64,000 bases of DNA from Acinetobacter lwoffii (GCF_019343495.1 NZ_CP072551.1:1-64000), one strand, 5' to 3'; positions 16,383-24,902 are shown, counted from the stretch's first letter. The notes: generated by a model not told the origin, from the sequence alone. Made by a program: numbers and translations.

Positions 16383-19250
16383 TTAAAAACTAGGTCCGTA
16401 ATTGTAACTATTTTCTGGCGTGGACTCTTTGCGACTGCCACTTGATTGCACCGATTGATTTTTATAGAAATTATCAGCTCTATCTTCCTTATTTAATATA
16501 CTAGGATCTTTAGGTTCTAAACTTAATCCTTTCATTGGAGATTTTGGTGAAGCACTGTCATTTTTAGCAGCCGAATCAACAGCTGGACTATTCTCAATTG
16601 ACGTATTCACTTTTTGCTGAAGGGTAGTTTCAAATTTAATTTTGATATCCTCTGAATCAGCAATTTGTTGTACTTGCTTTTTAAACTCATCTGTTCCAAA
16701 AACTAAAACAACACCAAACTTTGCTCTCGCTAGGAATAAAGCATCACGGATATGCTCATGTTGATGACTAACAACTGTAATTTCTGATGTGTTTTTCGTT
16801 TCAAAAAATGCAACTTTTTTTTGGTCCAGATAAAATTTTTGTCCAAATTTGTATTCGATTACATAGTCTTTTCTAAAAAGAGATGTCATTTGGGATTGCT
16901 GATGAGATGTAGACATTTTCTTTGAAGATTCTAATGTATTCAAGCGTTCTCCTTCTTGTTTTTTCTGAAGCTTGAGTCTTCGAGTGTATTCAAAGTATTG
17001 CAGCATTTGCTCAAACTCAGATTCAGCTAAATTTTCAGGAAGTTTGATTGTTCTTTTTTTCTCAACCTTAGGCACGAGCTCTAATTCTAGTGTTGAAGAT
17101 GAAGACTGAGAGTTGTGCTTTTGTTCTTTTGGCTGCTTGAGTGGAGAAATATGTAGATTAAAATAAAGTTGCCAACATTGTTCAATCTCAGATGAATTGA
17201 AATATTGCTTATTTAGTTCTTTATGCTGAGTATAAATCAGATTTTGGATCCTAAGCATGAGGAGATCCTGATCTTGCTTATTAATATCAGGCAACTTCTT
17301 TTCATCAACACATTTTTTTAATGTTGATTGCAGTGACTCCATTGGTAAACCGCAACAATTTAAGAGCAAACAAGTTTTAATAATGGCTGTACTTTGATTT
17401 GTGTGCGTGGATCTAAATTTTTTAAAGAGTTCAGTAAAACACGACTCGATATTGTTTTGAGAAAGACGTTCGAAACTTGGTAATACTCTCTCATGGTTTG
17501 TGTCGATAATCTGTTCTTTTTCTTTGAGATCTTTTACAGTGGCGTGGAACAATTCTTTAAATTCCGACGTACCCCTGAGCGTTCCTTTCTTTTTAGAATC
17601 AAGTGCTTTTATACATTGTTGTAGTCGGGTCACGGAATAATTACTGAACACCAGGATCCCATATCTATTTTGAATGGCTATCGGTTCATTCTGATCAAAG
17701 AGGATTTTTGCTTTTTCAATCTTAGGGTTATCTTGGCAAATAAAATTTTTAGATTGACGCTGATCAAATAAAAATTGTTGTTGCATAACCAAGTGATGTG
17801 AGAGGGGAAAAAGTTTTAAAAAATCTGGGTAAGACGTTATTTTCGAGGAATCAAAGTTTGGAGAAAGTGAAAAGTTTTTTTGTAGTGCTTCAGATGTCTC
17901 TTTACTCAAGCTTTTATGTTGATCGTTATATTCTTCTCTTTGTAATACTCTTGAATTTATTTGATCAGCATAGTGCTGGTAATGCAGCAGAGTAGAAATG
18001 ACATCAGATGATTGCTCTGGAAATTTCTGCTGCCATTGTTTTAAAAAATAATTTTTATTGTGCTTATAAATTTCATTTTCAAATACAATTTCTTGATATT
18101 CATTTTTACGATTTTTACTGATTGAATCTTTTTCTACTTTTAGTTTTAGATAAATGTCATGAAGATCTTTAACTAGAAAATCTTCATTTTTAAATAAATG
18201 GTAAGAATGTAGCGTCGCTTTTGCTGATTGCACGTGCTGAACAGTATCACTTAATTTGATTAGAGGAATTATTTTGTGATCGACATCATGATGAGTAAAA
18301 TCCCCCCATTGTTTTTCTAAGCTTTTTAGAGTGACTTGTTTATTACAAAATAAAGAGGCTTTAAAGGTGAGTGTTCGTTTTTCATTTGTCTGAATTTTAA
18401 AAATACTACCACTGCGTTTTTTTTCATACAAAATTCCAATTTTGGCTAATCGTTGGTGCCAGTCTTGCCAGTTTTTAGCACTGCTCATTACCTGCTGAAT
18501 ATCACGTTCAATATCGTATTGATAGTTTGTTGACTCTGCGATTTCACTACTTATTCGACTTTTTTGTTGATGTCGATATTCTTGATCTCTAATTTTTGAA
18601 TAAATTTTTTCAGCATCAGGCTGAGGTAAATAATCTGGATTTTTTTCACATTGTCCCGTGTCATGCTTATAGATAAACATTGGATTAGGCTCTGGTTCCC
18701 AGCCCTGTTTGGCTTCAATTTCTGCAGCAGCTCGATGTACAGCGTTATAAATCCAACCACCTCCTAAATCGATAGCTTCATTTTCACTGTGTTTATTTTT
18801 TTTGTAGGGATGAACTTTATTGACGATTAAATGAAAGTGCACGTTGTCTGTATCTATATGCATTGCATATTGCATTTGCAGTTCTTCTGCACCCAGATGC
18901 TTCACCAAAATATCAATTTGTTCTTCTAATTGTTCAGTGGTTGGAACTTCAAATTTTTTAAAACTTCCGACCATATGTACGATTGGGTCAATCACACGAG
19001 AGTTCAAACTGGCCGTTTGTGACATTTCTATTTTTTGATAGTGAGGATCATCATCTAAAAAATTTCTCGAGTTTGAATAGACACATTTTTCAGAGAGTAA
19101 ATTTTCATCAAAACCAGGATGAAGCTGATGAATATATTCAGACAAATGGTGAGCACGTGTCTGCTTCGGATGGTGAATATAATCCGATAATCCAGTCACC
19201 CGTTCTTCTACTGAAGACCCGATCATATTCGGAATGACTTTAATAATCAT
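16383..19250 (-). CDS. mobA: Relaxase/mobilisation nuclease MobA with C-terminal LPD7-like domain
   Basis: This 955-aa TraI/MobA-type (MOBP-like) relaxase nicks oriT and pilots the strand. The N-terminal relaxase domain (residues about 1-200) has a candidate catalytic Tyr in GLSDYIHHP and the metal-binding motif HIDTDNVHFHLIVNKV at 131-146. A long charged, partly coiled middle region follows. Near the C-terminus, KFYLDQKKVAFFE and HIRDALFLARAKFG resemble the LPD7 module common in plasmid relaxases. Its start overlaps the mobC stop as ATGA, so the two are coupled. No helicase or primase motif is obvious. Confidence 0.87.
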   Translation of the reverse strand: MIIKVIPNMIGSSVEERVTGLSDYIHHPKQTRAHHLSEYIHQLHPGFDENLLSEKCVYSNSRNFLDDDPHYQKIEMSQTASLNSRVIDPIVHMVGSFKKFEVPTTEQLEEQIDILVKHLGAEELQMQYAMHIDTDNVHFHLIVNKVHPYKKNKHSENEAIDLGGGWIYNAVHRAAAEIEAKQGWEPEPNPMFIYKHDTGQCEKNPDYLPQPDAEKIYSKIRDQEYRHQQKSRISSEIAESTNYQYDIERDIQQVMSSAKNWQDWHQRLAKIGILYEKKRSGSIFKIQTNEKRTLTFKASLFCNKQVTLKSLEKQWGDFTHHDVDHKIIPLIKLSDTVQHVQSAKATLHSYHLFKNEDFLVKDLHDIYLKLKVEKDSISKNRKNEYQEIVFENEIYKHNKNYFLKQWQQKFPEQSSDVISTLLHYQHYADQINSRVLQREEYNDQHKSLSKETSEALQKNFSLSPNFDSSKITSYPDFLKLFPLSHHLVMQQQFLFDQRQSKNFICQDNPKIEKAKILFDQNEPIAIQNRYGILVFSNYSVTRLQQCIKALDSKKKGTLRGTSEFKELFHATVKDLKEKEQIIDTNHERVLPSFERLSQNNIESCFTELFKKFRSTHTNQSTAIIKTCLLLNCCGLPMESLQSTLKKCVDEKKLPDINKQDQDLLMLRIQNLIYTQHKELNKQYFNSSEIEQCWQLYFNLHISPLKQPKEQKHNSQSSSSTLELELVPKVEKKRTIKLPENLAESEFEQMLQYFEYTRRLKLQKKQEGERLNTLESSKKMSTSHQQSQMTSLFRKDYVIEYKFGQKFYLDQKKVAFFETKNTSEITVVSHQHEHIRDALFLARAKFGVVLVFGTDEFKKQVQQIADSEDIKIKFETTLQQKVNTSIENSPAVDSAAKNDSASPKSPMKGLSLEPKDPSILNKEDRADNFYKNQSVQSSGSRKESTPENSYNYGPSF

Positions 19251-19588
19251 ACTTTATCCAATCTATCATTGAGTTTACGCACAGTCATTTTGATCTCAGT
19301 GATGAGCTGTTCTATTTCCTCTAATTCATTCAAAATGAGTCGTGTATCTTTGAGTTTTTCCAAAATTTTTGTCAGCATAATTCCGAGGACTCTCACAGCA
19401 TGAATGTTTCGTTGATCTAAAAACTTGGGCTGAGCATCAGTGAAAATTTTCAAGCGTATATAGTCCGATTGACTCATATGCAACGTCTCATAGGCATTCT
19501 TCATCTGTTGATATTCATCTTCTGTAATGCGAATAATGATTTGTTTTTTTCTTAATGATTTGTCTTTCATTTTTTCTACTGTATGCAA
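19247..19588 (-). CDS. mobC: MobC-like relaxosome accessory protein
   Basis: This 113-aa ribbon-helix-helix protein (KKQIIIRITEDEYQQMKNAY, MSQSDYIRLK) has a helical C-terminal half (LGIMLTKILEKLKDTRLILN). Such proteins bind oriT and help the relaxase melt the nic region. It lies next to the predicted oriT and is coupled to mobA through an ATGA overlap. Confidence 0.8.
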   Translation of the reverse strand: MHTVEKMKDKSLRKKQIIIRITEDEYQQMKNAYETLHMSQSDYIRLKIFTDAQPKFLDQRNIHAVRVLGIMLTKILEKLKDTRLILNELEEIEQLITEIKMTVRKLNDRLDKV

Positions 19589-19626
19589 ATTGAGACCGAG
19601 CGGAGCGAGCTCGAGATTTGTGAAAT

Positions 19627-19657
19627 GGACGATGTGATATACATCGTCCCATCCTGT
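19627..19657 (+). other. oriT: Predicted origin of transfer (oriT) with nic site
   Basis: A perfect inverted repeat GGACGATGT-GATAT-ACATCGTCC (19627-19649) is followed immediately by CATCCTGT. The MOBP consensus nic site is YATCCTG with cleavage after the G, so the break would fall between 19656 and 19657. It sits between mobC and the divergent small gene, the usual oriT position. Confidence 0.75.
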
Positions 19658-19846
19658 ATATTTTTAGCGGTCAATGAATGAACTGAAGATGATGAAAATC
19701 ATGCTTGTTTTTTCTTTTTTTTCTTAGCGCAAAAAGTTACATTCTTCAGTAATTTAAAAATCAAAAAAGGGTCATATTTTGCCATTTTTCTCAAAGTAGA
19801 TATTTCGAATAATGATCTTGTAAATTTATTTTCAGGAAAAAATTTA

Positions 19847-20218
19847 ATGCAAGATCAGAGTATTTTAAAATTCGATAGTGAAAATCAGGATGACAAAAGT
19901 CTTAAATTTTCAACAGATAATTCTTTTGAAGATAAAGTTCAAAAAGAAGAAAAGCATTCAAAACTTGTTGAGAAGAATCAAAAAATATATAGCAAAAATG
20001 ATTCTAAAAACTTTGAAAACATTCTTCTTTGTTATATAAAAGAATTGAATGAAAAGACCATTACACGGAATCAATTGCTTACTCAGCATAAGAAAACTTT
20101 ACTTCAACTCTTTGGTCTTGGTGCAACAACCGGAGAAGTACTAGACTTTCTAAAAAGAAACAATTTTGTGGGTATTACTGAGGAAACTTTAAAAGAGTTT
20201 TTAAAGAAGAAAAAATAA
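19847..20218 (+). CDS. Hypothetical plasmid protein divergent from mobC
   Basis: This 123-aa, Lys/Glu/Asn-rich protein has a disordered first half and a helical C-terminal part (TLLQLFGLGATTGEVLDFLK) rich in basic residues at the very end. The family was not recognised. Its position across oriT from mobC suggests a mobilisation or replication accessory role, but the sequence alone does not prove it. It is preceded by a weak AGGAAA-type ribosome site. Confidence 0.6.
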   Translation: MQDQSILKFDSENQDDKSLKFSTDNSFEDKVQKEEKHSKLVEKNQKIYSKNDSKNFENILLCYIKELNEKTITRNQLLTQHKKTLLQLFGLGATTGEVLDFLKRNNFVGITEETLKEFLKKKK

Positions 20219-20239
20219 ATTATGGTGTGAAGTAATCAA

Positions 20240-20872
20240 TAAAAATTGCTTCACACAAAGCAATTGATCCCAACTGAAATAATTCTGTGTCAGCTTAATT
20301 CTAGACATATTCCAGGCTCTGTTCGGTAACATACTTGCACCGAGTGAAAGCTTTGCTTTGCCGAACCTACCATGTATCTGCTCGAGTGAATCCATGAAGA
20401 TATTGTCTAAACCAACCCGCTTCATATCTGTGAACAAATCATAAGTATGCTTGGCTTTAGGCTCAAGACAAGTCAGTATCACGCCACACTTCTTGAAGCC
20501 AATATCTTTCTGATATAAGTCATCTATCATCTCAGTGGCGATCTTGCACAGCGTTAATACATTGTCGGTTGGCTCTGGCAAAGTGAGCGCTGCAGACTTG
20601 CTGTAATATGGAAATGTTTATCTGTATTAACTGGATTGTACGAAACCAATCATGTAACCACACAACAATCTTTCACCTCTTAGCCGAGATACCGCATCTT
20701 GTACATAGAACGCCATTGCTTCTTTCAGAGCGTCAATATGGTAAATCCTTTGACCAAAGGAACGACTCGCAAAAATTTGTTTTCTAGGGGCTTGAGTAGC
20801 TGCATACCAAGTAGCTCCGAATGTGTATTAGAAAGATTTAGATCCTGCAATAAAGCTGCTTCTTAAGGAAAC
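20240..20872 (-). pseudogene. umuC: umuC (DNA polymerase V subunit) C-terminal remnant
   Basis: The 3' part reads DIGFKKCGVILTCLEPKAKH, HGRFGKAKLSLGASMLPNRA and a DUF4113-like end (LTQNYFSWDQLLCVK). Upstream, in other frames, are APRKQIFASRSFGQRIYHID and EAMAFYVQDAVSRLRGERL, both UmuC-like. At least two frameshifts and loss of the N-terminal palm make it non-functional. Confidence 0.8.
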
Positions 20873-20875
20873 TTT

Positions 20876-21052
20876 GAAGCTTTAGAATTATACGTATTCA
20901 CGACTTTTGTAATTCCTTTTAATGCCTCCATTAGATCTGCTTCGACATATGAAAGGGAAGGCTGCTCAAGGTAATAACCCACATATTTGAGTGTTTCTTC
21001 GGATCACATCACTTTATAGCTATAATTTTTTTGTTCAAAAGTACCTCCTGAA
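20876..21052 (-). pseudogene. Unrecognised gene fragment downstream of the truncated antitoxin
   Basis: An open stretch reads EETLKYVGYYLEQPSLSYVE and continues to SKASKFP and a stop. It is preceded in frame by a stop and a further short match-like segment (GGTFEQKNYSYKVM). No family was recognised. It lies between the DUF2384 fragment and umuC. Confidence 0.3.
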
Positions 21053-21093
21053 GATATTTTTATGGACCGCTAGCTTTATAGGAATTGAGGTAT

Positions 21094-21362
21094 CTAAACC
21101 TTATGCTGAAGAGATTCTACAGTATTGAGTACGGAAAGCAGCCCACTCATACTTTCCAGTTGTTCTATAGGAATTCCTCCAGTCAATAGATTGGGCGAGT
21201 TGAGAAAATGGTGCATCCACTTGATATCACCACCATTCAGATGATATAGAGCCTTGTAAATCCGAATGAGGATTAATGCTATTTCTCCTTGTTTAGAATT
21301 AGGATCTAGCATTAGACTTGAATCAGATAAAACCATATCAACGCATTCAAGATGCAGAATTC
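21094..21362 (-). pseudogene. MbcA/ParS/Xre-type (DUF2384) antitoxin, 5' end removed by IS1006-like copy
   Basis: The surviving about 88 residues include the DUF2384 toxin-binding region (LIRIYKALYHLNGGDIKWMH, HFLNSPNLLTGGIPIEQLES). The apparent start codons (MQQC) come from the IS inverted repeat, so the true N-terminus, where an Xre DNA-binding domain would normally sit, is missing. No cognate RES-type toxin is visible downstream. It could still be expressed from an IS-borne promoter. Confidence 0.65.
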
Positions 21363-22181
21363 GGCACTGTTGCAAATAGAGATTTGAGTCGATGATGTTC
21401 CCTTTAAAAAGTACTTAGAGACCGAAAACCCTGTTGATTAGACACACTTCACCCTGAGGCTGACCATAATAAAATGACGATGCTTGTCCTTTACGTAGTG
21501 CACGCATGACTTCAATACCTTTAATTGTGGCATAAGCCGTCTTCATAGATTTGAATCCTAATGTGGCCCTGATGATCCGCTTTAGCTTGCCATGATCACA
21601 TTCAATCACGTTATTTTTATACTTAATCTGCCTGTGCTCAAGGTCTGGTGGACATTTACCTTCCCGTTTTAACCGTGATAAAGCACGTCCATATGTGGGT
21701 GCTTTATCCGTGTTGATCACTTGTGGAATTTGCCACTTCTTCACATTATTTAAAATTTTTCCAAGAAAACAATATGCTGATTTGGTATTACGTCTAGAAG
21801 AAAGATAAAAATCAATGGTATCGCCACGTTGATCGACTGCACGATACAGATAAGACCATCGTCCATTCACTTTTACATAGGTTTCATCAATATGCCACGA
21901 GCTCAGATCTGTAGGATTACGCCAATACCAGCGTAAACGTTTTTCTATTTCAGGAGCATAACGTTGAACCCAACGGTAAATAGTCGTGTGATCAACATTC
22001 ACACCCCGTTCGGCCAGCATTTCCTGCAGTTCACGATAGCTAATGCCATATTTACAATACCAGCGCACAGCCCAAAGAATGATTTCGCCCTGAAAATGCC
22101 GACCATGGAAAGGATTCATATGCTGCACCTTTAGCTAAAACAGTCTTAAGCTTACCATTCGTGGTTATTTGCAACAGTGCC
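21363..22181 (-). mobile_element. IS1006-like IS6-family element, copy A (819 bp)
   Basis: It is bounded by GGCACTGTTGCAAATA and its complement TATTTGCAACAGTGCC. The transposase is identical to that of copy B at 28612. The 8 bp flanking the two ends do not match, so it did not arise by simple insertion at this spot, or later recombination swapped a flank. Confidence 0.92.
21415..22119 (-). CDS. IS6-family transposase (IS1006-like)
   Basis: This 234-aa DDE transposase of the IS26/IS1006 type starts MNPFHGRHFQGEIILWAVRW. It has the HTH region (YRELQEMLAERGVNVDHTTI), the first Asp in SSWHIDETYVKVNGRWSYLY, the second in VINTDKAPTYGRALSRL, and Glu in the KYKNNVIECDHGKLKR segment. Members form cointegrates and so fuse replicons. 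ATG at 22119 was chosen over an in-frame GTG nine bases upstream. Confidence 0.92.
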   Translation of the reverse strand: MNPFHGRHFQGEIILWAVRWYCKYGISYRELQEMLAERGVNVDHTTIYRWVQRYAPEIEKRLRWYWRNPTDLSSWHIDETYVKVNGRWSYLYRAVDQRGDTIDFYLSSRRNTKSAYCFLGKILNNVKKWQIPQVINTDKAPTYGRALSRLKREGKCPPDLEHRQIKYKNNVIECDHGKLKRIIRATLGFKSMKTAYATIKGIEVMRALRKGQASSFYYGQPQGEVCLINRVFGL

Positions 22182-22182
22182 C

Positions 22183-23475
22183 TTACTTCAAAGCCAAAAT
22201 TTTTCGGGCACCATTAAGTACGAATAAAGAAACCAGTATGCCAATGATTAAGTCTGGATAAGCTGATCCGGTCCACGCCACGAGTACACCGGCAAATATA
22301 ACGCCCATATTTACGACAACGTCATTCGCCGAGAAAATCCAACTGGCTTTCATATGTGCGCCATCTTCTCGATGACCAGAAATAAGATATAAGCATGTCA
22401 CGTTAGCTATAAGTGCGAGCAGGCCAATAACAATCATGAGCGTTGATTCTGGCTCGCTTCCAAACATGAATCGTCTAATGACATCAACAATCACGATAAC
22501 AGCAAGTAATAACTGAATCCAACCTGCGAAATGGGCTGCTTTTATTTGATATTTCGCAGCTTTTCCGACGGCATATAGTGCAATACCATAAACGGCTGCA
22601 TCGGCAAACATATCTAGAGAATCAGCAATCAATCCTGTAGACGCAGCAATAATACCGCTGATGAATTCTATAAAGAAAAGTAGAGCATTAATACCTAATA
22701 ACAGTTTAAGTACTTTAGCTTGTCTCACAGGATCAGGTTCATTAGGTATATCGCCTGAAGAAAGCTGTATTTCATCAAGTTTCGCCCCAAAACCCAGTCC
22801 TTCGAGTTTAGCCGTAATTTGCTGAATCCCTTCATTATGGAAGACTTTCAGTTTTCGATTGGGAAGATCAAAAGTAAGACCTTTAACTGCTTCAATATCT
22901 GCAAGAGCCATACGGACCATTTGCTCTTCAGCAGAGCAATCCATTTTAGGAATGGTGTAGGTACTTGTTTGCTTAGCCTGTTGATTGCTTATATAAGTTT
23001 CAGTCTTCACAAGCTTTGCACCAAAACCCAAAGCTTCAAGTTTGGTGGTTATATTTTCATCTTTTTGATTATGTAGAACCTTTAAAGAACGGTTAGGTAA
23101 ATCAAAGATGAGTTTTTGAACACCATCAATTGAAGATAGCGCCATACGAACCATCTGTTCTTCCGCAGAACAATCCATTTTGGGAACTAAGTATTCACTC
23201 ATGTAGTGCGAATCTTTTAAAACGTCTTCAGTGCTTAAATTTTCTTTGGGATCAGAACCACAACAGGATTGAGCGGTATCTTCACAACTGTTTGAAGTGT
23301 TACAGCAAGGAGATGAAGATTTTTTTTCTTCCTCTTCACCACAACAGCTAAGCGTATTATCACAATTCTTTGAATTGTTTGCTTCTGCAATTGATGGATG
23401 ATTTTCTTGTTGAGATTTCTTATCTTCGCATGGTGTTTCTTTACTACATCCACAACCACTCATAATTATACCCAT
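22183..23475 (-). CDS. CDF-type heavy-metal exporter with Cys-rich N-terminus and two HMA-like domains
   Basis: This 430-aa inner-membrane cation diffusion facilitator exports divalent metal, probably Cd or Zn. The first 70 residues hold Cys-pair metal motifs (SGCGCSKETPCED, LSCCGEEEE, SSPCCNTSNSCED, AQSCCGSD). Two repeats with the core PKMDCSAEEQMVRMAL follow and resemble HMA metal-binding folds. The last about 190 residues are a six-helix CDF core (GLIADSLDMFADAAVYGIAL, SANDVVVNMGVIFAGVLVAW). It is divergently transcribed from a CadR-like MerR gene, with a MerR-type operator between. The stop lies one base from IS copy A. Confidence 0.88.
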   Translation of the reverse strand: MGIIMSGCGCSKETPCEDKKSQQENHPSIAEANNSKNCDNTLSCCGEEEEKKSSSPCCNTSNSCEDTAQSCCGSDPKENLSTEDVLKDSHYMSEYLVPKMDCSAEEQMVRMALSSIDGVQKLIFDLPNRSLKVLHNQKDENITTKLEALGFGAKLVKTETYISNQQAKQTSTYTIPKMDCSAEEQMVRMALADIEAVKGLTFDLPNRKLKVFHNEGIQQITAKLEGLGFGAKLDEIQLSSGDIPNEPDPVRQAKVLKLLLGINALLFFIEFISGIIAASTGLIADSLDMFADAAVYGIALYAVGKAAKYQIKAAHFAGWIQLLLAVIVIVDVIRRFMFGSEPESTLMIVIGLLALIANVTCLYLISGHREDGAHMKASWIFSANDVVVNMGVIFAGVLVAWTGSAYPDLIIGILVSLFVLNGARKILALK

Positions 23476-23496
23476 TAAAAAAATTATAAACTTTGA

Positions 23497-23529
23497 ATAT
23501 TAGAATCCCTATAGTTACTATAGAGTCAA
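23497..23529 (-). promoter_or_regulatory. MerR-type operator/promoter of the metal exporter
   Basis: On the minus strand TTGACT (23524-23529) and TAATAT (23497-23502) are separated by 21 bases that contain the dyad CTATAGTAACTATAG. The long spacer with a central palindrome is the mark of MerR-family promoters. Confidence 0.75.
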
Positions 23530-23552
23530 GAATCTTTGGAAATACTAACTCA

Positions 23553-23945
23553 ATGCATTTAAAAATTGGTGAACTCTCTAAAAAAACCTCATGTTCAGTA
23601 TTAACAATTAGGTTTTATGAAAAGGAAGGTTTAATTCCGGAACCGGAAAGAACGGAAGGAAATTACCGCCTTTACGATGTAGGCTATGTTGAGCGAATTA
23701 AATTTATTTTGAATTGCCGAACTTTAAATATGAGTTTGAATGAAATTCGTCAATTACTTACCTATAAAGACAAACCTGAGAAAAATTGTTCAGATGTGAA
23801 TGAATTAATTGACTTACATGTCAGTGCTATCAGAGAAAATATAATCAAGCAACAAAAGCTTATTGAACAACTATCTGATTTAAGAGGTACTTGTGATGGT
23901 TTATGTACAATTGACCAATGTGGGGTTTTAAAAAATCTAGCTTGA
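23553..23945 (+). CDS. CadR/PbrR-like MerR-family metal sensor
   Basis: This 130-aa activator has an N-terminal MerR HTH (MHLKIGELSKKTSCSVLTIR, RFYEKEGLIPEPER) and a coiled dimerisation helix. The metal-site cysteines match CadR/PbrR: one in KNCSDVNEL and two in GTCDGLCTIDQCG. ATG at 23553 gives the standard N-terminus; the longer upstream frame lies in the operator. It probably controls the divergent exporter in response to Cd, Zn or Pb. Confidence 0.88.
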   Translation: MHLKIGELSKKTSCSVLTIRFYEKEGLIPEPERTEGNYRLYDVGYVERIKFILNCRTLNMSLNEIRQLLTYKDKPEKNCSDVNELIDLHVSAIRENIIKQQKLIEQLSDLRGTCDGLCTIDQCGVLKNLA

Positions 23946-23976
23946 TTATCTAGACCTATGCTTTTTTCAAAAAATC

Positions 23977-24200
23977 GGCACTGTTGCAAATAACCACGAA
24001 TGGTAAGCTGAAGACTGTTTTAGCTAAAGGTGCAGCATATGAATCCTTTCCATGGTCGGCATTTTCAGGGCGAAATCATTCTTTGGGCTGTGCGCTGGTA
24101 TTGTAAATATGGCATTAGCTATCGTGAACTGCAGGAAATGCTGGCCGAACGGGGTGTGAATGTTGATCACACGACTATTTACCGTTGGGTTCAACGTTAT
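23977..24200 (+). mobile_element. Truncated IS1006-like element, copy C (224 bp)
   Basis: It begins at the terminal repeat GGCACTGTTGCAAATA and matches copies A and B through the first 55 or so transposase codons. It then breaks exactly at a p-dif-like half site (TTATACGAATC, 24197-24207). It is oriented opposite to copies A and B. Confidence 0.88.
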
Positions 24201-24207
24201 ACGAATC
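24197..24207 (-). other. p-dif half site (XerC arm) joined to IS copy C
   Basis: TTATACGAATC matches the complement of the XerC arm ATTTCGTATAA at 9 of 11 positions. The six bases to the left and the expected XerD arm are IS sequence, so only a half site remains. Confidence 0.5.
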
Positions 24208-24208
24208 T

Positions 24209-24237
24209 AAAAATGGGAGCCTATAGCTCCCATTTTT
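24209..24237. terminator. Terminator after higA
   Basis: AAAAATGGGAGC and GCTCCCATTTTT form a symmetrical hairpin with A and T flanks, 5 bp from the higA stop. It is nearly identical to the hairpin at 28077. Confidence 0.75.
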
Positions 24238-24241
24238 ATTG

Positions 24242-24544
24242 TTAAACGTTGAATCCTATATGTTTTCCTGTTGGAAGCTCTACATCAATACGGAGCTTCC
24301 CACCCATTGCCTCAACATACTTTTTCATGGTTGAAATCTTAAGATCATTGCCACGATTTTCTATTGCTGAAAGCGATGGCTGTTTTATTCCCAAAGTTTC
24401 AGCAAGTTCTTTTTGAGAAATTTCAAGTTCTTCACGAATAAGATGAAGCTGATTTTCTAGCAGTAATTCATCTGCCATTTTTTGAATACGGGCTTGGCTC
24501 TCTGGAGAGCGGCTAGCTAACAATTCTTGCAGAGTCTTAGCCAT
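24242..24544 (-). CDS. higA: HigA-type antitoxin (Xre HTH)
   Basis: This 100-aa antitoxin has a central Xre helix-turn-helix (EISQKELAETLGIKQPSLSA). It lies after the toxin gene and overlaps it by 8 bp, the toxin-first order of HigBA systems. It should neutralise the upstream toxin and repress the operon through the inverted repeat at 24903-24928. Confidence 0.88.
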   Translation of the reverse strand: MAKTLQELLASRSPESQARIQKMADELLLENQLHLIREELEISQKELAETLGIKQPSLSAIENRGNDLKISTMKKYVEAMGGKLRIDVELPTGKHIGFNV

Positions 24545-24893
24545 TAGATTTATCTCCTAGGGTGGTGAGATGAAGTTGGTATTGTTCATCTGCAATATCC
24601 AGCATGTCTTTATAAAAACGCTTTTTACCGCCTTTATCAGCAATACATAGAACAATAGCCTGTCGTAAGGGATCAAATGCGAAGAAAGCTCTCAGTGGTT
24701 TACCTCGATGTTGAACACGAAGCTCTTTCATGTTGGTAAATTTAGAGTCATAGACAGTATCTACTAAAGGGCGGCCTAAACTTGGTCCTTGCTGCTGTAG
24801 AACAACCAGGGCAGCCAGAACCTTCTCTTGTGTTGATTCGTCTTGCTGTTCAAGCCACTGATTAAATAGATCTGTCGTAATGACTGTCCACAT
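24537..24893 (-). CDS. higB: HigB/Gp49-type toxin
   Basis: This 118-aa RelE-superfamily mRNA interferase of the phage Gp49/HigB branch has the motifs LGRPLVDTVYDSKFTNMKEL, RGKPLRAFFAFDPLRQAIVL and KGGKKRFYKDML. It is full length. It probably cleaves mRNA on the ribosome when HigA is degraded. The pair resembles HigBA systems that are common on Acinetobacter plasmids. Confidence 0.87.
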   Translation of the reverse strand: MWTVITTDLFNQWLEQQDESTQEKVLAALVVLQQQGPSLGRPLVDTVYDSKFTNMKELRVQHRGKPLRAFFAFDPLRQAIVLCIADKGGKKRFYKDMLDIADEQYQLHLTTLGDKSNG

Positions 24894-24902
24894 ACCACAA
24901 CC

